Shown piece by piece: positions 52,021 through 61,336 of a stretch of DNA of 64,000 bases. The notes beneath the pieces were generated by a model. The model was given only the letters and a program-made list of their open reading frames with translations. It searched no databases and was not told the origin of the DNA. Made by a program: the position numbers and the translations under genes. Location: positions 9,362,001 to 9,426,000 of the forward strand of contig NZ_CP108394.1 in NCBI RefSeq assembly GCF_041435215.1, given 5' to 3'. Positions within the stretch are counted from its first letter, which is position 1, and every line of letters begins with the position of its first letter. This stretch comes from Streptomyces sp. NBC_01314. Lineage in GTDB: Bacteria; Actinomycetota; Actinomycetes; Streptomycetales; Streptomycetaceae.

Positions 52021-52065
52021 CTCACACGGCCGACCGCCACACGGCCGACCCTCACACGGCCGACC
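52021..52065. repeat. 15-bp tandem repeat, three copies
   Basis: CTCACACGGCCGACC at 52021-52035, GCCACACGGCCGACC at 52036-52050 and CTCACACGGCCGACC at 52051-52065, with a drifted fourth unit running into the stop codon of the CNNM gene. It fills the gap between the SGNH start and that stop. Confidence 0.8.
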
Positions 52066-52066
52066 C

Positions 52067-53083
52067 TCAGGCGGCCGGCTGCCCGAACAGCTCCCGCAGC
52101 ACGTCCTCCATGGTCACCATGCCGGCGAGCCGCCCGTCCTCGCCCTGGACAGCCGCCAGGTGCGTCCGGCTGCGCCGCATCGCGGTGAGCACGTCGTCCA
52201 GCGGTGTGGTCTCCCGGACCCGGGCGATGGACCGCATGTCCCGGACGGAGAACGGCACGTCGCGCGGGGTCGCGTCGAGCGCGTCCTTCACATGGAGATA
52301 GCCCACGATCCGGCGCCCCTCGTCGACCACGGGGAAGCGGGAGAACCCGGACTCGGACGACAGCCGCTCCAGCTCCTCCGGGGTGACACCCATGCCCGCG
52401 TAGACGACCCGCTCCAGCGGGAGCACGACGTCGCGCACGGGCCGGCGGCCCAGCTCCAGCGCGTCGCGCAGCCGCTCCTGCGCGCGGTCGTCGATGAGTC
52501 CGGCCTCGCTGGAGTCACGGACGAGACGGGCGAGTTCGGTGTCCGAGAAGGTCGCCGTGACCTCGTCCTTCGTCTCGATCCGCATCAGCTTCAGCAGAGC
52601 GTTGGCGAAGGCGTTGACCGTGAAGATCACCGGGCGCAGGGCCCGGGAGAGCGTCACGAGCGGCGGGCCGAGCAGCAGGGCGCTGCGCACCGGCTCGGCG
52701 AGGGCGATGTTCTTCGGCACCATCTCGCCGAGCAGCATGTGGAGGTAGGTGGCGAGTGCCAACGCGATCACGAAGGACACCACGTGGCCCGCGCCCTCCG
52801 GTACGCCCACTGCGTGGAACAGCGGTTCCAGCAGATGTTCGATCGCGGGTTCCGCGACCACACCGAGGACCAGGGTGCACAGCGTGATGCCGAGCTGTGC
52901 GGCCGCCATCAGCGCGGACACGTGCTGCAGGCCCCACAGCACGCTGATGGCCCGCCGGTCGCCCTGTTCGGCGTACGGTTCGATCTGGCTGCGGCGCACG
53001 GAGATCAGGGCGAACTCGGCGCCCACGAAGAAGGCGTTGACGACCAGCGTCGCGAAACCGATCAGTAGCTGGACGGCGGTCAT
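52067..53083 (-). CDS. CNNM/CBS-domain membrane protein, short form
   Basis: A protein of 338 residues: a DUF21/CNNM transmembrane domain with about four hydrophobic segments ([21 protein letters not shown] first) and the [13 protein letters not shown] motif, then a CBS pair ([35 protein letters not shown]). It lacks the CorC_HlyC C-terminal domain of its neighbour. The family handles magnesium or related ions. It is coupled by a 4-bp overlap to a longer paralog, so the two may form a heteromer. Confidence 0.9.
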   Translation of the reverse strand: MTAVQLLIGFATLVVNAFFVGAEFALISVRRSQIEPYAEQGDRRAISVLWGLQHVSALMAAAQLGITLCTLVLGVVAEPAIEHLLEPLFHAVGVPEGAGHVVSFVIALALATYLHMLLGEMVPKNIALAEPVRSALLLGPPLVTLSRALRPVIFTVNAFANALLKLMRIETKDEVTATFSDTELARLVRDSSEAGLIDDRAQERLRDALELGRRPVRDVVLPLERVVYAGMGVTPEELERLSSESGFSRFPVVDEGRRIVGYLHVKDALDATPRDVPFSVRDMRSIARVRETTPLDDVLTAMRRSRTHLAAVQGEDGRLAGMVTMEDVLRELFGQPAA

Positions 53084-54423
53084 CGCGTCTTCTCCTCGTG
53101 CTCGTGCTCCTCGTCGGACGGGACCGGTGCGTGCAGCAGCACCCGCGCGGCCCGGTGCCCGGCGGCGTCCACCACGTCGAGCCGCCAGCCGACGACCTCG
53201 ACGGTGTCACCGACGGCCGGAATACGGCCCAGCTCGGTGGCGACGAGGCCCGCGAGCGTCTCGTACGGTCCGTCCGGCGCGCGCAGGCCCACCCGGGCCA
53301 GCTGGTCGGTGCGGGCCGAGCCGTCGGCCGAGTAGAGCTCGCGGTCGTGCTCGTCGGTGCCGACGGGGGCCAGGTCGGGCGTCTCGTGCGGGTCGTGCTC
53401 GTCCCGCACCTCGCCGACGACCTCCTCGACGATGTCCTCCAGGGTCACGACGCCGGCGGTGCCGCCGTACTCGTCGATGACGACGGCCATCGTGCGCTTG
53501 CCCGAGAGCCGGTCCAGCACCCGGTCGACGGTCAGTGACTCGGGGACGAGCAGCGGCTCGCGCAGCAGTTCCGCTATGGAGGTGCGCAGCCGGCGCTCGG
53601 CGGGGACGGCGAGGACGTCCTTGATGTGCACGGTGCCGACGACCGAGTCCAGGCCGCCGCGGTAGACGGGGAAGCGGGACAGGCCGGTGGCCCGGGTCGC
53701 GTTCGCCACGTCCTCGCAGGTCGCCTGCACGTCGAGGGCGATGACCTGGACGCGCGGGGTCATCACGTTCTCCGCGGTCAGATCGGCGAGGTTCAGCGTG
53801 CGTACGAACAGCTCGGCGGTGTCCGCCTCCAGGGCGCCCTCCCTGGCCGAGTGCCGGGCGAGGGCCGCCAGCTCCTGGGGGCCGCGGGCGGAGGCCAGCT
53901 CCTCGGCGGGCTCGATGCCGAAGAGGCGTACGAGCCGGTTGGCGGTGTTGTTGAGGTGGGTGATGAAGGGGCGGAACGCGGCGCTGAACCAGCGCTGCGG
54001 ATTCGCGACCTTCTTCGCCACCGGCAGCGGCGCGGAGATCGCCCAGTTCTTGGGCACCAGCTCACCGACGACCATCAGCACGACGGTCGACAGGGCCGTC
54101 CCGATCACCAGCGCCACCGAACTCGAAGCGGAGCTCGGTACGCCGAGGGCCTCCAGCGGGCCCGCGATCAGCTTGGCGATGGACGACTCGGCGAGCATGC
54201 CGACCACCAGGTTGGTGACGGTGATGCCGAGCTGGGCGCCGGAGAGCTGGAACGTCAGGTTCCGTACGGCCTTGAGGGCGCCGGCGGCCCCCCGTTCGCC
54301 GCGCTCCACGGCCCGCTCCAGCCGGCCGCGGTCGACCGTGGTCAGCGAGAACTCGGCGGCGACGAAGGCACCACAGATCAGCGAGAGCAGCACCGCCACC
54401 AGAAGGAGGAGCACTTCGATCAT
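53080..54423 (-). CDS. CNNM/CBS/CorC-domain membrane protein, long form
   Basis: A protein of 447 residues: DUF21/CNNM membrane domain (about 1-190, with [13 protein letters not shown]), CBS pair (about 215-335, ending [20 protein letters not shown]) and a CorC_HlyC domain (about 350-430). Such proteins are thought to export or sense Mg2+/Co2+, although they were first called hemolysins. It is the first of two adjacent paralogs. The 204 bp upstream carry its promoter but no other gene. Confidence 0.92.
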   Translation of the reverse strand: MIEVLLLLVAVLLSLICGAFVAAEFSLTTVDRGRLERAVERGERGAAGALKAVRNLTFQLSGAQLGITVTNLVVGMLAESSIAKLIAGPLEALGVPSSASSSVALVIGTALSTVVLMVVGELVPKNWAISAPLPVAKKVANPQRWFSAAFRPFITHLNNTANRLVRLFGIEPAEELASARGPQELAALARHSAREGALEADTAELFVRTLNLADLTAENVMTPRVQVIALDVQATCEDVANATRATGLSRFPVYRGGLDSVVGTVHIKDVLAVPAERRLRTSIAELLREPLLVPESLTVDRVLDRLSGKRTMAVVIDEYGGTAGVVTLEDIVEEVVGEVRDEHDPHETPDLAPVGTDEHDRELYSADGSARTDQLARVGLRAPDGPYETLAGLVATELGRIPAVGDTVEVVGWRLDVVDAAGHRAARVLLHAPVPSDEEHEHEEKTR

Positions 54424-54627
54424 CGGGTCACCTCCGTCCCATGATCGGGCAGGGGCGGGAGGATCGCGCGATGTCGTGCGCCGGCTCGGGTACGAGATGT
54501 ACCCGAGCGGGGACTGGGAGGCTCGCCCATGGGCGGACGCTCACAACCTTTCCGTAGAGGTTGACTGATTCACCCATGGTAAAGGACCGGCAAAGTGTCT
54601 CCCGCCGCCTCGGTGTTCCGCCGACGC

Positions 54628-55053
54628 TCAGCCCCCGAGCGGCTTCACCCAGCGCCGCCACTTCTCCTCGGGGGCGTACCCGGCCGCCCGCCACGCATGC
54701 TGGGCCGTCTCGTTGCGTACCAGCACCATCGCGTCGCCGCGCCGCCCGCCGAGCCGGACGAACCGCTCCTCGGCCGCCGTGAGCAGCGCCGAGCCGATGC
54801 CCCTGCGCCGCCGCTCCGGATGCACCGCGAGCCGGTACAGATGGCACCGCCAGCCGTCGAAGCCGGCGATGACCGTGCCCACCGGTTCGCCGTCCAGTTC
54901 GGCGAGGATCAGCGCCTCGGGGTCACGGGCCACCAGCCGCTCGACGCCTTCGCGGTCGTCGCTGATGCTGGTGCCCTCGGCGGCCACCTTCCAGAAGGCG
55001 AGAACGGCGTCGAGGTCGTCGGGCGTCGCGGCCCGTATGCGCAGGTCGGTCAT
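54628..55053 (-). CDS. GNAT-family N-acetyltransferase
   Basis: A GNAT enzyme of 141 residues with IRAATPDDLDAVLAFWKVA at the start, the acetyl-CoA loop VHPERRRRGIGSALLTAAEE (about 78-97) and MVLVRNETAQHAWRAAGYAP near the end. It resembles small-molecule or ribosomal-protein acetyltransferases; the acceptor is not known. A 14-bp palindrome lies 33 bp upstream of its ATG. Confidence 0.9.
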   Translation of the reverse strand: MTDLRIRAATPDDLDAVLAFWKVAAEGTSISDDREGVERLVARDPEALILAELDGEPVGTVIAGFDGWRCHLYRLAVHPERRRRGIGSALLTAAEERFVRLGGRRGDAMVLVRNETAQHAWRAAGYAPEEKWRRWVKPLGG

Positions 55054-55085
55054 GGCGCGATCCCATCACGGGGAGCTGACGGCAA

Positions 55086-55099
55086 CCTGGAATTCCAGG
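55086..55099. promoter_or_regulatory. 14-bp perfect palindrome upstream of the GNAT gene
   Basis: CCTGGAATTCCAGG at 33-46 bp before the GNAT start and 65-78 bp after the LLM oxidoreductase stop (both on the minus strand). It could be an operator or part of a terminator stem. No cognate regulator gene is adjacent. Confidence 0.45.
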
Positions 55100-55163
55100 A
55101 TCCGGACAATGGCCGCGCGATCGCGCACCGGACCGGACCGGTCCCGCACCGACCCCGCTCACG

Positions 55164-56045
55164 TCACCTGCCGTGCAGCGCCTCGACGACCTTCGCGAAG
55201 ACCTCCATGTTCGGCTCCAGGACGGTCAGATACGAGAAGCCGTACCGCTCCCGCTGCGCCAGCACCTGGTCGACGATCTCCCCCAGCGTCCCGACCAGGA
55301 TCAGCGGCAGCCGCAGTGCCTGCTCCTCGCTCAGGTTCGGGAGATGGCCGAGCCACGGCTGTACGGCGGCGCCACGGTCTTCGGTGAGCTCGACGATCTG
55401 GATCAGCAGGTTCAGCTCGGCGGGTTCCTTCCGCCCGGCGGCGAACTCCTGGTACCGGCCGACCCGTTCGTCGAGTTCCTCGGCGGTCAGCGGTTCCAGT
55501 TTGCCGCCCGCCACCGTCCGCGCGCCCGTGAAGGCCGCGATGTCCGCGTGCTCGGCGGTGATCCGCAGCATCCGGTCGCCGTTGGCGCCGATGAGCAGCG
55601 GCACCCGGGGCCGCTGCGCCGGACGTGGTTCGTGCTCCTCGGAGCCGAGGAGCCGGTCCAACTCCTCGACGGTGCGCAGCAGATGGTCGACGCGCTCGCC
55701 GGGCGTACCCCAGGGCAGACCGGCCTGCTCGTGCTCGCCCGGTACGTACCCGGTGCCGAGCCCCAGCTCCAGGCGCCCGCCGGTCAGCGCGTCCGTGGTG
55801 GCGACCTCGCGCGCCAGCAGGGTCGGGTTCCAGAAACCCGCGTTCAGCACGAACGTGCCGAGCCGTGGCCGTTCGGTCGCCTCCGCGGCGGAGACGAGGG
55901 ACGGGAACGGGGCAGGCATGCCCAGATGGTCGGGGACCAGGATCACGTCGTAACCGAGCTGTTCGGCGCGGCGGCACTTCGCACGCCACTCCCCGGCCGA
56001 CGTGGGGCTGAGTAAGTTGACTCCGAAGCGGAACGGGCGCGGCAT
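55164..56045 (-). CDS. F420-type LLM-class oxidoreductase
   Basis: A luciferase-like TIM-barrel protein of 293 residues. It has RFGVNLLSPTSAGEWRAKCR at the start, LGTFVLNAGFWNPTLLAREVATTD (seen in part) and GRLELGLGTGYVPGEHEQAG, all typical of the F420-dependent subgroup of the LLM family in actinobacteria. It probably transfers hydride from reduced F420 to an unknown substrate. It is monocistronic or read with the downstream GNAT gene. Confidence 0.88.
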   Translation of the reverse strand: MPRPFRFGVNLLSPTSAGEWRAKCRRAEQLGYDVILVPDHLGMPAPFPSLVSAAEATERPRLGTFVLNAGFWNPTLLAREVATTDALTGGRLELGLGTGYVPGEHEQAGLPWGTPGERVDHLLRTVEELDRLLGSEEHEPRPAQRPRVPLLIGANGDRMLRITAEHADIAAFTGARTVAGGKLEPLTAEELDERVGRYQEFAAGRKEPAELNLLIQIVELTEDRGAAVQPWLGHLPNLSEEQALRLPLILVGTLGEIVDQVLAQRERYGFSYLTVLEPNMEVFAKVVEALHGR

Positions 56046-56158
56046 GAACTCTCCTCACTTCAAAGGGACTTGAGCGGACATGGCGGTGAGTACATCACTG
56101 GTGTGCCGATGCCGCCAGCACATGCGCGCCCGCCCGCCACGACTCTCCGCGCGCACTC

Positions 56159-58729
56159 TCACTCGTGTGCGATCGCCGCCAGCACGTTCATCCGGGACGC
56201 GCGCAGCGCGGGCAGCAGGGCCGCCACGACGCCTACCACCGCCGAGCCGACCACCACCGCGACGACCGTGCCCCATGGGATCGCCAGCGCCTTCATGCCC
56301 TGCAGCGCCAGCACCTGTTGCACGCACACACCCCAGACCAGGCCCAGTGCGAGCCCGAGGACCGCCCCGAACACGGCGATCACCACCGACTCCAGCCGGA
56401 TCATCCGCCGCAACTGCCGCCGCGCCAGCCCGATCGCGCGCAGCAGCCCGATCTCCCGGGTGCGCTCGACCACCGACAGGGCGAGGGTGTTGACCACCCC
56501 GAGCACCGCGATGACGATCGCCAGGCCGAGCAACGCGTACACCAGGTAGAGGAGTACGGCGATCTGGTTGCGGATCAGCTCCTTGTAGTCGGCCTGGTCG
56601 CGGACCTGGACCTGCGGGTACGCGTCCAGCGTCCGCTCCAGGTTCGTGCGCAGCTCGTCGGCGCCCACGCCGGAGCCGGCGTTCACGTACAGCGCCGAGT
56701 CCTGCCCCTCGGGCACGTACTTCTCGATGGTGCCCATCCCGAAGTACAGCCCGCCCTCCACGCCGAACCCGTCGGCGGTGTCCTGGTCGGTGAGCGCGGC
56801 CACCCTCAGCTCGGCGTTCTTCCCGGCCGGGAACCGGACGGGGATCGTGCTGCCCACCGTCACGTCGTGGTCGCGCGCGAACTCGGCGTCCATGGCGATG
56901 GAGCCGTCCGCCAGAGCGGCGGCGCTGTCGCCCTCGGCGTAGGTGACGTTCGCGACCTTGTCCAGCTGCGTGTCGTAGGCCGCGGCGGTCGTCTCGATCC
57001 GCTCGCCGTCCGGCAGCCGTACCGCGACCGGGGTGAACCGCTGGCGTACGACGAGACCGGCGCCGTCCGTGGCGCGGACCTTGTCGGTGACCTCCTGCGG
57101 GAACGGCATGAAGTTCTGGTTCTGGATGACGAAGTCGGCGCCCAGGGTGTTGTCGATCTCGTCGTCGAAGGACTTGGTCATCGACGCGCTCGCCACGGAC
57201 ATCCCGCCGACCAGCGCGATCCCCACCATCAGCGCGGCGGCGGTGGCCCCGGTGCGGCGCGGGTTGCGCAGGGCGTTGCGCTGGCTCATCCGGCCGACGG
57301 AGCCGAACAGCGCGGGGAAGGCGCCGCCGAGGACCCGGATCACCGGCCGTACGAGCAGGGGTCCCGCGATGACGGTCGCGATGAGCGTGAGGACCACGCC
57401 GAGGCCGAGCAGGGCGGCCGCCGAGCCCGTGTCCGTCGACATCGCGCATCCCACGAGCGCGGCGGCACCGGCCGCCCCGACGAGGCCGCCGACCACCGCG
57501 CGGACCTTCAGGGGCCGCCCCACCCCGGCGATCTCGGCGTCGGAGAGGGCCGCCATGGGCGACACGGTCGACGCCCGCCGCGCCGGCAGATAGGCCGCCA
57601 CGAAGGTGACGCCGAGCCCGACGGTGTACGCCGCGATCGGCGTCCCCGGGCCGATCACCATCTCGGTCGACTTCAGGTTCATGCCGAAGGCGCCCATGAG
57701 CTCGATCAGCCCGAAGGCCAGCCCGATTCCCGCGGCCAGGCCGAGCGTCGACCCGACCAGGCCGAGGAGGGCCGCCTCGGCCAGCACCGACCGCCGTACC
57801 TGGCGCCGGTCGGCGCCCAGCGCGCGCAACAGGCCCAGTTCACGGGTGCGCTGGGCGATGAGCATGGAGAAGGTGTTGACGATGAGGAAGATCCCGACGA
57901 GCGTCGCGATCCCGGCGAAGCCGAGCATCACGTACTTGATGACGTCGAGGAATCCGCCGAGCGAGGCGGCGGCCGACTCGGCCTGCTCGTCGGCGGTCTG
58001 GTACTCGTACGCCGTCGGCCCCAGCTCGTCGGCGATCCGCCGCTTGAGCCGGTCGTCACTCACTCCGGGCTCGGCGGTCACGGAGATGCTGGTGGCGGCG
58101 TCGGGATCGCCCAGCAGCTCGGTCTGCGCGGCCCGGGTGTCGAGGTAGACCAGCGCGGCACCGGGGTTGGTGGTGGTGAAGGTGGCGATGCCGACGACCT
58201 TCACCTTGAAGGAGCCCGGCCGGGCGAGCACCGTCAGGGTGTCACCGATCCGTACGTCCTTGTTCTCCGCGGTGTCCGCGTCGAGCAGTGCCTGGCCGGG
58301 GCCCTCCGGGGCGTGTCCGTCGGTCAGCTTCACCGGGCTGCGGTCGGTGAGGTACCAGTTGGTGGCGACGGTGGGCGCGCCCGTCGTCGGCCCCACCGAC
58401 TTGTTCTCGCTGTCGACGACCGTGACGTTCTCGACAGCCGCGTCGACATGGGCGTCGGCGACGCCGTCGATGCCCGCGACCCGCCGCGCGAGCGAGGCGG
58501 GCACGGTCTCGACGGCCCCGGTCGGCAGCTGCCCCTTCAGGTCGTCGTCCTTCGGGCCCACGGTCACATCGGCCGAGGTGGAGGCGAAGAGCCGGTCGAA
58601 GGTACGGGTGACCGTGTCCGAGAAGATCAGGCTGCCCGCGACGAACGCCACGGACAGGACGACCGCCAGCGCCGAGAGCAGCAGCCGTCCCTTGTGCGCG
58701 AGGAAACTCCGCAGGGTCGCCTTCAGCAC
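56159..58729 (-). CDS. ABC transporter permease (FtsX/MacB-like, duplicated)
   Basis: A membrane protein of 856 residues. One N-terminal TM segment (GRLLLSALAVVLSVAFVAGS), a large extracytoplasmic domain, three TM helices, then a second copy of the same FtsX unit with its own extracytoplasmic domain and closing TM helices. This is the ten-helix (two FtsX domain) type of actinobacterial export or mechanotransmission permease. It works with the ATPase encoded 3 bp upstream, moving lipids or peptides, or activating envelope enzymes. Confidence 0.92.
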   Translation of the reverse strand: MLKATLRSFLAHKGRLLLSALAVVLSVAFVAGSLIFSDTVTRTFDRLFASTSADVTVGPKDDDLKGQLPTGAVETVPASLARRVAGIDGVADAHVDAAVENVTVVDSENKSVGPTTGAPTVATNWYLTDRSPVKLTDGHAPEGPGQALLDADTAENKDVRIGDTLTVLARPGSFKVKVVGIATFTTTNPGAALVYLDTRAAQTELLGDPDAATSISVTAEPGVSDDRLKRRIADELGPTAYEYQTADEQAESAAASLGGFLDVIKYVMLGFAGIATLVGIFLIVNTFSMLIAQRTRELGLLRALGADRRQVRRSVLAEAALLGLVGSTLGLAAGIGLAFGLIELMGAFGMNLKSTEMVIGPGTPIAAYTVGLGVTFVAAYLPARRASTVSPMAALSDAEIAGVGRPLKVRAVVGGLVGAAGAAALVGCAMSTDTGSAAALLGLGVVLTLIATVIAGPLLVRPVIRVLGGAFPALFGSVGRMSQRNALRNPRRTGATAAALMVGIALVGGMSVASASMTKSFDDEIDNTLGADFVIQNQNFMPFPQEVTDKVRATDGAGLVVRQRFTPVAVRLPDGERIETTAAAYDTQLDKVANVTYAEGDSAAALADGSIAMDAEFARDHDVTVGSTIPVRFPAGKNAELRVAALTDQDTADGFGVEGGLYFGMGTIEKYVPEGQDSALYVNAGSGVGADELRTNLERTLDAYPQVQVRDQADYKELIRNQIAVLLYLVYALLGLAIVIAVLGVVNTLALSVVERTREIGLLRAIGLARRQLRRMIRLESVVIAVFGAVLGLALGLVWGVCVQQVLALQGMKALAIPWGTVVAVVVGSAVVGVVAALLPALRASRMNVLAAIAHE

Positions 58730-58732
58730 GGC

Positions 58733-59620
58733 TCAGTCCTTGTCGAGGTCGATGGGCTCGTTGGTGGGCCCGCCCGCGGACCCACCGGTGGGGGCGCTTT
58801 CGCCGTCGGAGGCCGCCCGGACCGTGTCGGGCCCGGGAGCCTGGGGGTTTCCCCCGGAGAAGAGGCGCATGCGTTCCAGGACCGCTTCGGCCGTGGGGCG
58901 TTCCATCCGGTCCACGATCCGCCCGTCCGCGAGGAAGAGCACCAGGTCGGAGTGGGCGGCGGCGCCCGGGTCGTGGGTGACCATGACGACCGTCTGGCCC
59001 AGCTGGTCGACCGCCTCGCGCAGGAAGCCGAGCACTTCGAGCCCGGCACGGGAGTCGAGGTTGCCGGTCGGCTCGTCCGCGAAGATCAGCTCGGGCCGGG
59101 AGGCGAGCGCGCGGGCGCAGGCGACGCGCTGCTGCTGGCCGCCGGAGAGCTGGGAGGGCCGGTGCTTGAGCCGGTCGCGCAGCCCGAGCGTGTCGATGAC
59201 CTGGTCCAGCCACTTCTCGTCGGGCTTCTTGCCCGCGATGTCCATCGGCAGGGTGATGTTCTCGGCCGCGTTCAGCGTGGGGATCAGATTGAAGGACTGG
59301 AACATGAAGCCGATCCGGTCCCGGCGCAGCCGCGTCAGCTCGCGGTCCTTGAGGCCGGTGATCTCGCTGCTCCCGAGCCACACCTGTCCGGCGGACACGG
59401 TGTCGAGCCCCGCCAGGCAGTGCATCAGGGTGGACTTCCCCGAGCCCGAGGGGCCCATGACCGCGGTGAAGCGGCCACGCGCGATGTCCACGTCGACCGA
59501 GTCGAGGGCGAGCACCGTCGTCTCGCCCGAGCCGTACGCCTTCGTCAGGCTCCGGGCGCGCGCGGCGATGCCGTCGGCTTCCGCGCGGCCGAGGGGGTGC
59601 TCAGCGGCAGCAGTGGACAA
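58733..59620 (-). CDS. ABC transporter ATP-binding protein (MacB/LolD type)
   Basis: An ATPase of 295 residues: Walker A GPSGSGKST (about 56-64), signature LSGGQQQRVACARAL, Walker B LIFADEPTGNLDS and switch His in VVMVTHDPGAAA. The LolD/MacB subfamily pairs with FtsX-type permeases such as its neighbour. The start is TTG with GGAGG eight bases upstream. About 50 residues at the C-terminus are a disordered Gly/Pro/Asp tail. Divergent from the toxin-antitoxin pair. Confidence 0.92.
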   Translation of the reverse strand: MSTAAAEHPLGRAEADGIAARARSLTKAYGSGETTVLALDSVDVDIARGRFTAVMGPSGSGKSTLMHCLAGLDTVSAGQVWLGSSEITGLKDRELTRLRRDRIGFMFQSFNLIPTLNAAENITLPMDIAGKKPDEKWLDQVIDTLGLRDRLKHRPSQLSGGQQQRVACARALASRPELIFADEPTGNLDSRAGLEVLGFLREAVDQLGQTVVMVTHDPGAAAHSDLVLFLADGRIVDRMERPTAEAVLERMRLFSGGNPQAPGPDTVRAASDGESAPTGGSAGGPTNEPIDLDKD

Positions 59621-59834
59621 AACGGCCTCCAGGCTCGAACCAGTTCGAATTCCGGGCGTTCTCGGTTGAGCCTAGTGTGATGTGGGGCACAGCAGGAATC
59701 CCCCCGAAGTGCGAGGCCGTCTCCGCCGCAGGTCGGGTCTCCGATATCGATGTAAGGGACACCGGGAATGAGTCCGTAGCTCGCGAGGGGGAGCCCGGGC
59801 CGGCCTTCGGGGGCGGCGTGCGGCAAAGGCGCCC

Positions 59835-59870
59835 TTGCCTCTGCTAGCACTCCGGCGCTAGCGTCGAGTC
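59835..59870 (+). promoter_or_regulatory. Leaderless promoter of the toxin-antitoxin pair
   Basis: TTGCCT (59835-59840), 18-bp spacer, TAGCGT (59859-59864), then six bases to the ATG at 59871, which should be the transcription start. GCTAGC occurs at 59843-59848 and 59857-59862, a possible operator for the antitoxin that overlaps the -10 box. The rest of the 250-bp gap to the divergent ABC gene shows no gene. Confidence 0.6.
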
Positions 59871-60110
59871 ATGGCCAAGACCCAGCTGAATGTTCGGGTG
59901 GACGAGGACACGGCCCGAGCCGCCCGTGAACGAGCCCTGGAGCGCGGGATGAGTGTGAACCGGTACATCGAGGAGTTGGTCCGGCAGGACGCCGGCGAAG
60001 CGGGCCACACCTTCGTCGAGTCCGCCGCCGACTTCATGAAGCAGTACGAGGCGGTCTTCGTCGAGGAGTTCGGCGCCGAGCTCGAAGGCCGGCGCGAGGG
60101 ACGTCACTGA
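59871..60110 (+). CDS. Ribbon-helix-helix-like antitoxin
   Basis: A protein of 79 residues with an N-terminal MetJ/Arc-type ribbon and two helices (QLNVRVDEDTARAARERALE; SVNRYIEELVRQD) and a C-terminal helix (FVESAADFMKQYEAVFVEEF) that should bind the toxin. It is followed 4 bp later by a Fic/Doc-like gene, the usual order for a Phd/Doc-type pair. It likely represses its own promoter through the GCTAGC elements (inferred). Confidence 0.78.
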   Translation: MAKTQLNVRVDEDTARAARERALERGMSVNRYIEELVRQDAGEAGHTFVESAADFMKQYEAVFVEEFGAELEGRREGRH

Positions 60111-60114
60111 TCCC

Positions 60115-60489
60115 TTGAGTCAGCTCAGAATCGACCTCGCCTGGCTTCTGATGGTCGCCGAACGGAAGACGCCCGGAGATCCCCAGGTCACCGACTGGGG
60201 TGCCCTCGTCGCGGCCGTCGCCCGGCACGAGGCCGAGATCTTCGACGTCCCCGTCTACGACACCCCGCACGCCCGAGCCGCCGCCCTCCTCCAACTCCTC
60301 ATGCACGTCCCGGCGTTGGAGCGCTCCAACGCGCTCTTCGCCTCCGCCGTCGCCTACGGCTACCTCGTGGCCAGCGGCGTCAAGGTCGTCACCTCCGCCG
60401 AGCAGGTGCGCGAACTGGCCAGACTGGTCAAGAACGGCGAGGCCACCGTGCACGACATCACGCAGGAGCTGCTCCAGTGGAGTCTGTGA
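60115..60489 (+). CDS. Fic/Doc-like toxin component, degenerate active site
   Basis: A protein of 124 residues that aligns in outline with short Doc/Fic toxins (RIDLAWLLMVAERKTPGDPQ; ARAAALLQLLMHVPALERSN; YLVASGVKVVTSAEQVRELA). The canonical HxFxxGNKR motif is missing: the corresponding place reads PALERSNALFASAVA. So normal AMPylation or phosphorylation by the Fic mechanism is doubtful. It begins with TTG 5 bp after the antitoxin stop and overlaps the convergent methyltransferase gene by 32 bp. Confidence 0.75.
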   Translation: MSQLRIDLAWLLMVAERKTPGDPQVTDWGALVAAVARHEAEIFDVPVYDTPHARAAALLQLLMHVPALERSNALFASAVAYGYLVASGVKVVTSAEQVRELARLVKNGEATVHDITQELLQWSL

Positions 60490-61144
60490 CGCCGGGCCGC
60501 CGGGCCCGGCCCACCACGCAGTAGGAGCTGGGCAGCCGAGGCCCCTGCTCGGGCACCAGGACCTCCCGGACCGTCCCGACCTCGAACCCGGCGGCCCGGA
60601 TCTCGCCGACCGGGTCGCGGGACACGTGGCAGCCGCCGAACAGCAACGGCCACACCGTGCCGTCCAGCCCCCGCTGAGCCGTCCGCATCGCCCGTCCGCC
60701 GCCCCGGCCGTGCTCGAAGAACCGCAGCTCACCGCCGGGACGCAGCACCCGCAGCACCTCGCTCAGCGAGCGCCGAACGTCCCGCACACTGCACAGCACC
60801 AACGACACGACGGCCGCGTCGAACGCCTCGCTCTTGACCGGCAGCGCCTCCGCCGCGCCCGGCACCACGTCCACCGGCACCTCGGCGCGCAGGGCGGACT
60901 CCAGGGCCAACCGCCGCAGGGAGTGCTCCGGTTCGATCGCCACCACCTCCGAGACCGCGCCCGGATACCGCGCGAAGTTCAGACCGTTTCCGGCGCCGAT
61001 CTCGATGACCCGCCCCGACAGCCCCGCGAGCAGCTCGTCCCGCAGCGGGCCGATCCTCGGCTCCGCCGACACGCTCAGTCTGGCGTAGAACCGGGCGAAG
61101 AAGGGGTGGTGCACGGCGTCCTTCGTGGCGCGGGCGCGGGCCAT
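60458..61144 (-). CDS. Class I SAM-dependent methyltransferase
   Basis: A methyltransferase of 228 residues: SAM motif I VIEIGAGNGLNFARYPG, EPEHSLRRLA for the ribose Asp/Glu, FDAAVVSLVLCSVRD and LRPGGELRFFEHGR. It is of the UbiE/phospholipid-methyltransferase-like type; the acceptor is unknown. The ATG at 61144 has GGGAGGC six bases upstream. Its 3' end overlaps the toxin gene by 32 bp. Confidence 0.87.
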   Translation of the reverse strand: MARARATKDAVHHPFFARFYARLSVSAEPRIGPLRDELLAGLSGRVIEIGAGNGLNFARYPGAVSEVVAIEPEHSLRRLALESALRAEVPVDVVPGAAEALPVKSEAFDAAVVSLVLCSVRDVRRSLSEVLRVLRPGGELRFFEHGRGGGRAMRTAQRGLDGTVWPLLFGGCHVSRDPVGEIRAAGFEVGTVREVLVPEQGPRLPSSYCVVGRARRPGVTDSTGAAPA

Positions 61145-61336
61145 GGGGCCTCCCGAGGAGGACGGCAGATACTGCGATTGTCCCCCGGGAAGCACCGGCT
61201 CACCCGTCACGCCCGGAGAAGGGACGGCCCGCCCCTCGTGGAGCGGGGGCGGAGAAACGACTCACCCGCCGCGTGTCCCTGGGGAGGAGGCCACGCGACG
61301 GGCACGGGGTGTACGAAGTACCGACCGCCGGGAGGG

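Noticed and set aside
56165..59680. A very long rightward open frame (1171 codons) opposite the ABC transporter genes
   Set aside because: It is the antisense shadow of two well-supported ABC genes; its translation is low-complexity, with no family resemblance, as is common in high-GC DNA.
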